The position numbers and the translations under genes were made by a program. A DNA stretch of 6,280 nt, from the NCBI GenBank assembly GCA_002344885.1, contig DDUQ01000079.1, positions 135,367-141,646 on the forward strand, in the 5' to 3' direction. The notes under the pieces are model-generated. The model did no database searches and was not told where the DNA came from. It saw nothing but the letters and a program-made list of their open reading frames with translations. Positions within the stretch are counted from its first letter, which is position 1, and each line of letters begins with the position of its first letter. Shown piece after piece: positions 1 to 5,543 of this stretch. Source of the stretch: Comamonadaceae bacterium UBA2334 (GTDB lineage Bacteria; Pseudomonadota; Gammaproteobacteria; Burkholderiales; Burkholderiaceae_C).

Positions 1-290
1 CCAACTACTCGGCCGCCAAGGCCGGTATGCACGGTTTCTCCATGGCGTTGGCGCAGGAACTGGCCAACAAAGGCGTCACGGTCAACACCGTCAGCCCCGG
101 TTACATCGGTACCGACATGGTGAACGCCATTCGTCCTGACGTGCTGGAAAAAATCGTGGCCACCGTGCCCGTCAAGCGCCTGGGTCTGCCCAGCGAAATT
201 GCCTCTATCGTGGCCTGGCTGGCGTCTGAAGAGGGCGGTTACGCCACGGGTGCCGAGTTTGCCGTCAACGGTGGTCTGCACATGAGCTGA
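1..290 (+). CDS. phbB: Acetoacetyl-CoA reductase (PHB synthesis), 3' part only
   Basis: The enzyme reduces acetoacetyl-CoA to (R)-3-hydroxybutyryl-CoA with NADPH, the second step of polyhydroxybutyrate synthesis in the cytoplasm. Only about the last 95 residues of a roughly 246-residue protein are visible; the start lies before the window, and the reading frame has codons starting at base 3. The visible part opens with NYSAAKAG, the short-chain dehydrogenase YxxxK active site (Tyr at bases 6-8, Lys at 18-20). It continues with GVTVNTVSPGYIGTDMV, the PG motif region after the active site, then PVKRLGLPSEIA and the C-terminal TGAEFAVNGGLHMS. These segments closely resemble remembered PhaB/PhbB proteins of Ralstonia/Cupriavidus, including the characteristic NGGLHM ending, which separates it from the related FabG. 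A terminator follows about 60 bases downstream, so this is the last gene of its unit. Upstream partners such as thiolase or PHB synthase cannot be seen. Confidence 0.93.
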   Translation, partial: NYSAAKAGMHGFSMALAQELANKGVTVNTVSPGYIGTDMVNAIRPDVLEKIVATVPVKRLGLPSEIASIVAWLASEEGGYATGAEFAVNGGLHMS

Positions 291-303
291 TGGATGCCCG
301 TGG

Positions 304-333
304 TGATGCCCCGGTACGAGACCGGGGACGTCA
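304..333 (+). repeat. Stable hairpin downstream of phbB, without a T tract
   Basis: A perfect 7-bp stem, CCCCGGT (309-315) and ACCGGGG (321-327), encloses the loop ACGAG. Past a one-base bulge (A328) the stem can extend by TGATG (304-308) with CGTCA (329-333), one pair being G-U. The element begins 13 bases after the phbB stop codon and lacks a following run of T, so it is not itself a standard terminator. It could protect the 3' end of the phbB message from exonucleases or act together with the terminator just downstream. The pairing is seen directly; the role is inferred. Confidence 0.5.
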
Positions 334-352
334 CTGCAAGCGCCACATGGTC

Positions 353-378
353 AAAGCCCGCCTTGCGCGGGTTTTTTT
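353..378 (+). terminator. Intrinsic terminator of phbB
   Basis: The stem CCCGC (357-361) and GCGGG (367-371) encloses the loop CTTGC and is followed by seven T residues (372-378). G356 and A353-A355 can also pair with the first T residues. This is a textbook rho-independent terminator for the rightward phbB transcript. On the opposite strand the same stem is followed by only three T residues, so it may give weak termination of the convergent channel gene. Confidence 0.88.
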
Positions 379-493
379 GTGGGCGCGCGCCCTGCGGGGT
401 TCCAAACCACTGTGTGGACGCTTGCTACCTTCGGTCGGCGTGGCAGGCAATCTGTCGATACCTGAGCCAACAAGGGAACAACCGGTAGATGGA

Positions 494-2263
494 TCAGCGT
501 GCAGCCGTGTCGTTCGGGCGCTCGAGGTCGGGCGGCTGAACAGGCTGGGCACCGGGCGGTGACGCCCAGGGACCGGGTGGCACCACCTGAGGTTCAGGCG
601 GATCGGCCATGTAATGAGGTGACATAATCTGCACGCCGTTTTCGTTGAACACATCCTGTACGTTCGACAACAATTGGCTGACGACGGCGGCCCGCTGTGC
701 CGGCGCATGGCGGCTGCTTTGCGCACACAGCCGGTACTCCACATAAAAATCCGACAGGGCTGTTTGCACCACATAAGGTGCCGGTGATTGGGCCACATCG
801 GGTGACCTTCGCGCCCCTTCCATCAGCATCGCATGCACCTGCCGCCAGGGTGTTGCGTAGCCGATCGTGACCGAGGTGTGGATCATGAACCTGCCGTCTT
901 TGACCATGCGCGAGTAATTGCGTATCGGTTGGGCGAACACCACCGAGTTGGGCAGGCTGACTTCTTCGCCCAGGCCGGTGTGGATGCGTGTGGTGAACAT
1001 GCCCATACCGGCCACGGTACCCTCCACATCACCCACTTTGACGTACTCGCCCTCGCGCAGCGAACGCGAGTACATCAGGCTCAGGCCAGACAACGCCTGA
1101 CCGATCACGCTGGACGAACCCAAGGACAGCATCAGGCCCGCCAGCACCGACACGCCTTTGAAGGCCTCGCTGTCAGAGCCGGGCAGGTACGGGTAGGCCA
1201 TGGCCAGGGCGAACAGCCAGATCGCGGCGGCCAGCAACCGGCGCGTGGGTGCAGCCGTGTCGGGGGTCAGCCAGGTCAGGCTGATTTCACCGGTTTCTAC
1301 CCGTTGCAGCAGGTGGTGGCCCACCCGCACGCAGGTGCGCGCAATGAAGAAAATCAACATCGCCGTGAGCAGGCCCGGAATGGCAACAGCTGCAGACGTG
1401 GCAAAGCGGCCCAGCAGGTCAAGCAGCCATGCGGTTGATCGCTCCCCCCACGGACGGGTGTAGGCAAACTGGTGCAGCACGAAGGTGGCCCAGAGCTCCA
1501 GCAGGACCAATGCCGCCAGCCAGCTCAATGCAGCAACCATGCGAGCCAGACTTGCGCGTGCATACCGGGTGTAGTCCACCAACCAACTGCCAGTCAGCCG
1601 TGCTTCACTGGTCTGTTGCAGCATGTCCTGCATGCGTTGCGTCAACCGGCGCTTGCCTCGCCACAGCAGCTTCAGGCCCAACCATGCAAACAGCGTTGCG
1701 GCCAAAGCATAGGCGATGCCCACGGCCCAACGGGTAGGGTCGGTGCGCTCGCGCGTTTCGTCAACCGCTGTTTGCAAGCGGCGTACCACATCCTGCGAGG
1801 CGGCATCGAGCAAGCTGGCGGGGCGCGGCCCCCCCAAGTCGCCGGGCAGCACGAAGAAGAGCGTCTGACCATCCAACTCGATTCGCGCAGCCTCGTCGAG
1901 CATCGCCCGGGCAACCTTGCCTGGGCCCTTGGTCTGCAGGGCCTGTGTCAGGGCCAGTTGGGCCAGTGCAGCCCGTTCGGCCGGGGTGTCACCCAGCAGA
2001 TCGGCGCGAAACGTGATGATCTTGCGGTTGTTCAAAACCACCGTGGAGGCGGCCGTATCCGAAGCCGCTGCACCCGACGCGACGGCTGCGGGCCCTGGCG
2101 GGGTGTGGGCCGATTGCGCGTGCAAGCCCTGCGCACCTGACAGACACAACACCATGGCCCAAAGCGTTGGCCATCTGCTGCCTGCCCACTGACACCACCC
2201 GAGAGCCTTCGCCGCCAGGGACAGTGCACTTTGTGTCAGCAAAATAAATAGCATGAATATCAT
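494..2263 (-). CDS. MscS-family mechanosensitive ion channel, with periplasmic N-terminal domain
   Basis: An inner-membrane channel expected to open under membrane tension and release solutes during hypo-osmotic shock. At 589 residues it is about twice the length of E. coli MscS (286). Residues 34-49 look like a signal sequence ending at GLHA before QS. Residues 50-177 form a probable periplasmic domain rich in Ala and Pro at its start. Hydrophobic segments lie near 178-201, 243-264, 288-310 and 342-360. A Gly/Ala/Ser-rich pore-lining helix follows near 368-396 (VSVLAGLMLSLGSSSVIGQA). The MscS beta domain follows at about 400-450, with EGEYVKVGDVEGTV and the typical SLPNSVV. A C-terminal alpha/beta domain runs to about 552, ending FNENGVQIMSPHY, and a Pro-rich tail of about 37 residues closes the protein. 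The start is uncertain: ATG at 2263 and ATG at 2254 both lack a clear ribosome binding site, and the N-terminus before the signal core is unusually long. It is convergent to phbB and divergent from dusA. Confidence 0.9.
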   Translation of the reverse strand: MIFMLFILLTQSALSLAAKALGWCQWAGSRWPTLWAMVLCLSGAQGLHAQSAHTPPGPAAVASGAAASDTAASTVVLNNRKIITFRADLLGDTPAERAALAQLALTQALQTKGPGKVARAMLDEAARIELDGQTLFFVLPGDLGGPRPASLLDAASQDVVRRLQTAVDETRERTDPTRWAVGIAYALAATLFAWLGLKLLWRGKRRLTQRMQDMLQQTSEARLTGSWLVDYTRYARASLARMVAALSWLAALVLLELWATFVLHQFAYTRPWGERSTAWLLDLLGRFATSAAVAIPGLLTAMLIFFIARTCVRVGHHLLQRVETGEISLTWLTPDTAAPTRRLLAAAIWLFALAMAYPYLPGSDSEAFKGVSVLAGLMLSLGSSSVIGQALSGLSLMYSRSLREGEYVKVGDVEGTVAGMGMFTTRIHTGLGEEVSLPNSVVFAQPIRNYSRMVKDGRFMIHTSVTIGYATPWRQVHAMLMEGARRSPDVAQSPAPYVVQTALSDFYVEYRLCAQSSRHAPAQRAAVVSQLLSNVQDVFNENGVQIMSPHYMADPPEPQVVPPGPWASPPGAQPVQPPDLERPNDTAAR

Positions 2264-2292
2264 GTTTGAAAAGCGATAACACCCTAAACGGC

Positions 2293-2298
2293 TAAAAT
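2293..2298 (+). promoter_or_regulatory. Candidate -10 element for dusA
   Basis: TAAAAT in the context GGCTAAAATACTC matches the sigma70 -10 consensus at five of six positions and lies about 78 bases upstream of the dusA ATG. No good -35 lies at 17 bases; TTGAAA (2266-2271) is 21 bases upstream, which is too far for a standard promoter. The surrounding intergenic DNA is richer in A and T than the genes on either side and must also hold the leftward promoter of the channel gene, which I could not place. Confidence 0.35.
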
Positions 2299-2375
2299 AC
2301 TCTGTAGGCTAGCGCTGCAACGACTGTTGCGCAAGAACCTTTGCCTGCCTCCATAAAAACTCACGCTTGTTGACC

Positions 2376-3374
2376 ATGACTGCACCGCACCCGCGCAGCC
2401 CTTGGCGTGTGTCCGTTGCACCCATGATGGATTGGACGGACCGCCACTGCCGCTATTTTCATCGGCTGTTGACGCGCCACACCCTGTTGTACACCGAGAT
2501 GGTGACCACGGGTGCGTTGTTGCATGGCGATGTGCCCAGACATTTGCGCTTTTCGAACGAGGAGCACCCGGTGGCCTTGCAACTGGGCGGCAGCGAACCG
2601 GCTGATCTGGCCCAGTGCGCCCGCTTGGGCGAGCAGTGGGGCTACGACGAAATCAACCTGAACTGCGGCTGCCCCAGCGAGCGGGTGCAGCGCGGTGCTT
2701 TCGGTGCCTGCCTGATGGCCGAGCCCCATTTGGTGGCCGATTGCGTGAAAGCCATGGTGGATGTGGTGGCCGTTCCCGTCACGGTGAAGCACCGCATCGG
2801 CATTGACCGCGACGAAAGCTACGGTTTTGTCCGTGACTTTGTCGGCACAGTCGCCGAGGCCGGTTGTTACGTGTTCACGGTTCATGCCCGCAACGCCTGG
2901 CTCAAGGGCTTGAGCCCGAAAGAAAACCGCGAAATCCCGCCCTTGCGCTACGAGTTGGCGTACCGCTTGAAGGGCGACTTTCCCCATTTGACGATCGTGG
3001 TCAACGGTGGGATCACCCGCACCGAACAGATGCAAACCCACTTGCAACAGGTGGACGGCGTGATGATCGGCCGTGAGGCCTATCACAACCCCTGGTGCAT
3101 GGCAGACTGGGATGCCACTTTCTGGCCTGACGATCCGCCTGCCGATGGTGGCATGGCCATCAGCCGCGAGCAGGTTGAAGAGGCGTTGGTTGCTTACATG
3201 ATGACCGAGGCGCGTCTTCACGGCACGCCTTGGTCACACATTGCCCGGCACATGCTGGGTTTGCGCAACGGCACACCTGGGGCCCGCAAGTGGCGCCAGG
3301 TGTGGAGTGACCACCGGCTCAAGGGGTTGCCTGCCACCGATGTGTGGGCCCGGGCCCGGGCGGTTTTGGGTTGA
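2376..3374 (+). CDS. dusA: tRNA-dihydrouridine(20/20a) synthase DusA
   Basis: An FMN enzyme that reduces uridine to dihydrouridine at positions 20 and 20a of the tRNA D-loop, using NADPH, in the cytoplasm. With the ATG start the protein has 332 residues, normal for DusA. Residues 12-30 (VSVAPMMDWTDRHCRYFHR) and 40-47 (TEMVTTGA) are the DusA-type N-terminal signature; the DusB and DusC subfamilies differ here. NLNCGCPSERVQ at 94-105 holds the presumed catalytic Cys99, which protonates the uracil ring. Lys138 and His170 (VHAR) and the glycine motifs VNGGI (209-213) and IGREAY (231-236) belong to the FMN-binding TIM barrel. The C-terminal helical domain (about 263-332) binds tRNA. The ATG at 2376 is preferred over an in-frame TTG at 2367 because conserved sequence begins soon after it; neither has a clear Shine-Dalgarno sequence. 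The gene appears monocistronic and converges on the nhaR-like gene. Confidence 0.95.
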   Translation: MTAPHPRSPWRVSVAPMMDWTDRHCRYFHRLLTRHTLLYTEMVTTGALLHGDVPRHLRFSNEEHPVALQLGGSEPADLAQCARLGEQWGYDEINLNCGCPSERVQRGAFGACLMAEPHLVADCVKAMVDVVAVPVTVKHRIGIDRDESYGFVRDFVGTVAEAGCYVFTVHARNAWLKGLSPKENREIPPLRYELAYRLKGDFPHLTIVVNGGITRTEQMQTHLQQVDGVMIGREAYHNPWCMADWDATFWPDDPPADGGMAISREQVEEALVAYMMTEARLHGTPWSHIARHMLGLRNGTPGARKWRQVWSDHRLKGLPATDVWARARAVLG

Positions 3375-3379
3375 AAGGG

Positions 3380-3397
3380 GGCGTGCCTGGGCACGTC
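3380..3397 (+). terminator. Hairpin between convergent dusA and the nhaR-like gene
   Basis: GGCGTGC (3380-3386) pairs with GCACGTC (3391-3397) around a CTGG loop, with one G-U pair. It sits 5 bases after the dusA stop and overlaps the last two bases of the convergent regulator gene's stop codon. There is no T run on either side, so it is at best a weak bidirectional terminator. The structure is seen; the function is inferred. Confidence 0.3.
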
Positions 3398-4349
3398 AGC
3401 GGTTGAAGAGGTCGTGGTCGTGCGCCAGCACCTGTTTGACCAATGGGTGCATGACCTTGCGTTCAGAGCCGATCAGGTAAAAGTGTTCTGACACGCCGCT
3501 GGTGTGACCCAGTTGCTGCAACCCCATGCGCTGCGACAAGTCCGCACTGACCAATCCGGGGGAGGGGATCACACCCATGCCAGTTGCCGCAAAGGTGGTC
3601 AGCAGCGCACTGTCTTCAAATTCGCCGACCACCCTGGGGTGGATGTGGTGCTGCTCGAACCATTGCGACAGCCTGCGGCGGACAGCAGAGTGCGGGGTGG
3701 GCAACAACAAAGGTAACTGCGAGAGGGTGGCGGCGGTGCGGGCGTCGTTTGCCTGACCATCGCTGCCGGGGTCGAGGTGTGCGGTTGCGCTCCAGGCTTC
3801 TGCCCAGCGTGCGGCCAGATCCGCCGTGCCAAACCAGGCAATGGGCGATGTGCCCAATGCGTGACTGTAGACGCGCACGTTGTCGTTTGTCGGTGCGGGC
3901 CTGTCAGCCAGCACCAGATCCAGCCGGTGCAGCGCCAGGTCAGCCAACAGGTCTTCAAACTCGTCGTCATGGCACTCCAGCCGCAGATTGGGTTGCGTCA
4001 GTACCGAACCGAGCAGCAGCGGGATGGCCATTTTGGGCAGGCCGTCGGAAATGCCCACGCGAAGCGCAATCTGAGACAGCTGGGTGGTTGCACGCAGCAC
4101 CTCGGGCAGTTGTTCGCCCAATTGGAACAGTTGCTCCGCCTGCGCATAGGCTGCTTGACCGGCCTCGGTCAGGCCTACGTTGCGTCCGACAGGCTTGAGG
4201 AGTTGATAGCCCAAAGATCGCTCCAGCTCGCGGACCTGTGCGCTGATGGTCTGTACCGCCATGCCCAGCCGCTCGGCTGCGCGTGACATGCCGCCTTCTT
4301 TCGCAACGACCCAGAAATAAAACAGGTGTTTGTAGTTGTAGGTGGTCAT
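3396..4349 (-). CDS. nhaR: NhaR-like LysR-family transcriptional regulator
   Basis: A DNA-binding regulator of 317 residues. The N-terminus MTTYNYKHLFYFWVVAKEG strongly resembles E. coli NhaR (xxxYNHLYYFWHVYKEG). It leads into a LysR winged helix-turn-helix at about residues 5-64, with AAERLGMAVQTISAQVRELE as the recognition region. Residues from about 88 to the end form the periplasmic-binding-protein-like effector domain. Similarity to NhaR continues in it: ISDGLPKMAIPLLL, HRLDLVLADRP, RRRLSQWFEQHHIHPRVVGEFEDSALL, and the ending with MHPLVKQVL. In E. coli NhaR activates the sodium/proton antiporter gene nhaA in response to Na+ and also osmC. Here no nhaA is adjacent; the divergent neighbour is an HPF/RaiA-like gene, which may be a target. 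ATG at 4349 is chosen; an in-frame TTG at 4358 adds only three residues. No strong ribosome binding site is seen. The family assignment is firm; the Na+ response is inferred. Confidence 0.87.
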   Translation of the reverse strand: MTTYNYKHLFYFWVVAKEGGMSRAAERLGMAVQTISAQVRELERSLGYQLLKPVGRNVGLTEAGQAAYAQAEQLFQLGEQLPEVLRATTQLSQIALRVGISDGLPKMAIPLLLGSVLTQPNLRLECHDDEFEDLLADLALHRLDLVLADRPAPTNDNVRVYSHALGTSPIAWFGTADLAARWAEAWSATAHLDPGSDGQANDARTAATLSQLPLLLPTPHSAVRRRLSQWFEQHHIHPRVVGEFEDSALLTTFAATGMGVIPSPGLVSADLSQRMGLQQLGHTSGVSEHFYLIGSERKVMHPLVKQVLAHDHDLFNR

Positions 4350-4364
4350 GGTCGGCAATCAAGG

Positions 4365-4380
4365 TTCGAATTTTTCGGAA
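4365..4380. promoter_or_regulatory. Candidate operator between the nhaR-like and HPF/RaiA-like genes
   Basis: The 114-base divergent intergenic region (4350-4463) contains the palindrome TTCGAA (4365-4370) followed, one 9-base period later, by the near copy TTCGGAA (4374-4380). It lies 15 bases upstream of the regulator ATG, where autoregulatory LysR sites are often found. TTGACG (4414-4419) could be a -35 for the rightward gene, but its -10 partner (TGTTTT, 4437-4442) is poor. This is a weak inference from position and repetition only. Confidence 0.22.
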
Positions 4381-4451
4381 TGTAACTCAACTTGCCTTGG
4401 CTTTTTTCGAGCGTTGACGGGAGTGATCATGCGCCCTGTTTTTCAACCCAC

Positions 4452-4456
4452 AGGAG
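4452..4456 (+). promoter_or_regulatory. Ribosome binding site deciding the HPF/RaiA-like start
   Basis: AGGAG lies 7 bases before the ATG at 4464. It selects this ATG over in-frame upstream alternative start codons, which would add 24 residues of unrelated sequence before the conserved protein. Confidence 0.8.
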
Positions 4457-4463
4457 TGTTGCC

Positions 4464-4805
4464 ATGGAAGTTGTTGTTCAAGCCCATCATCCCGATGCCC
4501 AAGCCTTGCGTGACGAAGCCACCCGGCGAATCCGTTTTGCGACCCAGCGCCTGGCAAGCTTTGTGGTGCGCGTCGTTGTTCGCCTGAAGGATCTCAACGG
4601 ACCACGAGGTGGCGTGGACAAGGTGTGTCAGGTTCAGCTCAATACGGCCAACGGAGGTGTCATGGTGGTGTCGTCCCGTGGGGTGAGCTGGCGGGCTGCA
4701 CTTGAATTGGCTCTGGCACGTGCGGCCAGGGCATTGTGGCGCAGGTTCAATGAGCGCAAAACCAAAGTCGCAGTCAAACAGCACGTGCTGCCGTCGAAGA
4801 CCTGA
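4464..4805 (+). CDS. Small HPF/RaiA-like ribosome-associated protein
   Basis: A 113-residue basic cytoplasmic protein resembling the short HPF/RaiA-family proteins of Burkholderiales, which are expected to bind the 30S subunit and promote ribosome hibernation or protect ribosomes under stress. Visible features are an N-terminal beta strand (MEVVVQAHH), a helix rich in Arg (about 14-31), strands VVRVVVRLKDLNG (34-46) and VDKVCQVQLNT (51-61), strand GGVMVVSS (64-71) and a final Arg-rich helix (WRAALELALARAARALWRR, 76-94), followed by a Lys-rich tail. This beta-alpha-beta-beta-beta-alpha order fits the S30AE fold. The start is fixed by AGGAG 7 bases upstream. It is divergent from the nhaR-like gene and ends 16 bases before the convergent GntR gene's stop. 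It lacks the long C-terminal dimerisation domain of long HPF. The family call rests on remembered patterns and fold order, so the exact ribosomal role is less sure than membership. Confidence 0.72.
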   Translation: MEVVVQAHHPDAQALRDEATRRIRFATQRLASFVVRVVVRLKDLNGPRGGVDKVCQVQLNTANGGVMVVSSRGVSWRAALELALARAARALWRRFNERKTKVAVKQHVLPSKT

Positions 4806-4821
4806 CGCGACAGCTTGAGTA

Positions 4822-5463
4822 TCAGACGGCGGCGTTCAAGCCGTTTGCAAAGTGTTCGCGCATCCGTGCCGTCGTGTTGGGGGCATCGCGGGCTTGAAGC
4901 GCCTGCATGATGGCGCGGTGTTCGGCCAATGACTCGGCTATGCGTCCGGTCTTCAGCAGCGAGTTGTGACGGTTGAGCTTCAGCACCTTGCGCAAGTCGG
5001 CCACCATCTGGTCGCGCCAGCGGTTGTTGGCCAGGGCCAGCAGGCGCATGTGAAAGCGTTCGTTCACATCGAAAAATGCTTCTGTGTCCACGGCAGCTTC
5101 GAGCTGTTCGTGCAGGGCGCTCAGTTCTGCGATGTCATGGTCCGAAGCGGTGGCTGCAACGACGCCCGCGGCATCGCTTTCCAGCAGACTCAGCAGGTGG
5201 TACACATCGCGCAGATCCTGTTCTGATACCTCGGTCACGTACGCGCCGCGGCGCACTTTCATCGTCACCAGGCCTTCGGCTGCAAGTACTTTCAAGGCTT
5301 CCCGCAGCGGGGTGCGGCTGATACCGAGTTCTTCGGCAATCCTGAGTTCATCGATCCAGCTGCCTGGCTCCAGTTCCCGGCTGAAAATCCGCTGACGCAG
5401 CAGTTCAGCGACTTCTTCATAGAGCGCGCGTGAGGTGAGGGTCTGGGCTACCATGGCCGTCAT
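4822..5463 (-). CDS. GntR-family regulator, FadR/FCD subfamily, likely controlling methylmalonyl-CoA mutase
   Basis: A 213-residue DNA-binding regulator of usual length for the subfamily. Residues 12-77 form the GntR winged helix-turn-helix: LYEEVAELLRQRIFSRELEPG, then the signature ELRIAEELGISRTPLREALKVLAAEGLV (39-66) and the wing VRRGAYVTEV. Residues about 84-210 are the all-helical FCD effector domain, with NERFHMRLLALANNRW (134-149), EHRAI (181-185) and a late REHF (202-205). His138, His182 and His204 match three of the four usual FCD metal ligands. The fourth, normally an Asp four residues before the first His, is Asn134 here. It is divergent from methylmalonyl-CoA mutase over an 80-base region holding an inverted repeat, so it probably represses that gene and itself in response to a related acid or CoA ester. 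ATG 5463 and ATG 5454 are both possible starts; neither has a good ribosome binding site. Confidence 0.9.
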   Translation of the reverse strand: MTAMVAQTLTSRALYEEVAELLRQRIFSRELEPGSWIDELRIAEELGISRTPLREALKVLAAEGLVTMKVRRGAYVTEVSEQDLRDVYHLLSLLESDAAGVVAATASDHDIAELSALHEQLEAAVDTEAFFDVNERFHMRLLALANNRWRDQMVADLRKVLKLNRHNSLLKTGRIAESLAEHRAIMQALQARDAPNTTARMREHFANGLNAAV

Positions 5464-5483
5464 TGTAAGGGATTCACAATTTT

Positions 5484-5513
5484 TTGAATGAATAATTATG
5501 AATAACGTAGAAT
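5484..5513 (+). promoter_or_regulatory. Promoter of methylmalonyl-CoA mutase
   Basis: TTGAAT (5484-5489) and TAGAAT (5508-5513) form a -35/-10 pair with an 18-base spacer; four and five positions match the sigma70 consensus. Transcription would start near 5520, giving a leader of about 24 bases with a good ribosome binding site. The -10 element coincides with the spacer of the inverted repeat at 5498-5524. Confidence 0.6.
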
Positions 5514-5526
5514 CCGTTGTTCATTC
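5486..5526. promoter_or_regulatory. Probable operator for the GntR/FCD regulator
   Basis: ATGAATAACG (5498-5507) and CGTTGTTCAT (5515-5524) form an inverted repeat with nine of ten pairs matching around the 7-base spacer TAGAATC. A second copy of the left half-site, ATGAATAA, lies at 5488-5495, exactly 10 bases (one helical turn) upstream of the copy at 5498-5505. GAATGAA (5486-5492) is also a perfect inverse match of TTCATTC (5520-5526). The repeat covers the -10 of the mutase promoter, the expected position for a repressor. Binding by the adjacent regulator is inferred. Confidence 0.6.
5495..5523 (-). promoter_or_regulatory. Possible promoter of the GntR/FCD regulator gene
   Basis: Read on the minus strand, TGAACA (5518-5523) and CATAAT (5495-5500) are separated by 17 bases and match the -35 and -10 consensus at four and five positions. 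The elements overlap both the mutase promoter and the inverted repeat, so one bound regulator could block both directions. The AT-rich composition makes chance matches likely, hence moderate confidence. Confidence 0.4.
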
Positions 5527-5532
5527 GATTTT

Positions 5533-5538
5533 GAGGTG
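5533..5538 (+). promoter_or_regulatory. Ribosome binding site of methylmalonyl-CoA mutase
   Basis: GAGGTG lies 5 bases before the ATG at 5544, matches the anti-Shine-Dalgarno sequence well and fixes the start. Confidence 0.8.
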
Positions 5539-5543
5539 TGCCC

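Noticed and set aside
381..392. Perfect 12-base palindrome GGGCGCGCGCCC
   Set aside because: A run of alternating G and C in high-G+C DNA readily gives such a palindrome. It has no loop or T tract and no second copy in the window.
407..417. CCAC-TGT-GTGG hairpin downstream of the MscS-like gene, considered as its terminator
   Set aside because: The stem has only four pairs and is followed on the minus strand by only three T residues, too weak to call.
833..2140. Open frames of about 200 codons on the plus strand opposite the MscS-like gene
   Set aside because: These are shadows of the channel gene, rich in Gln, Arg, Ala and His with no family resemblance or ribosome binding site.
2317..2330. 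Small inverted repeat GCAAC-GACT-GTTGC in the dusA leader
   Set aside because: The stem has only 5 bp, does not extend well, and shows no sign of a riboswitch or attenuator.
2361..3221. A 286-codon open frame on the minus strand opposite dusA
   Set aside because: It is fully antisense to a well-conserved gene, and its His/Gln/Val-rich composition is typical of the complement of high-G+C coding DNA. No recognisable family.
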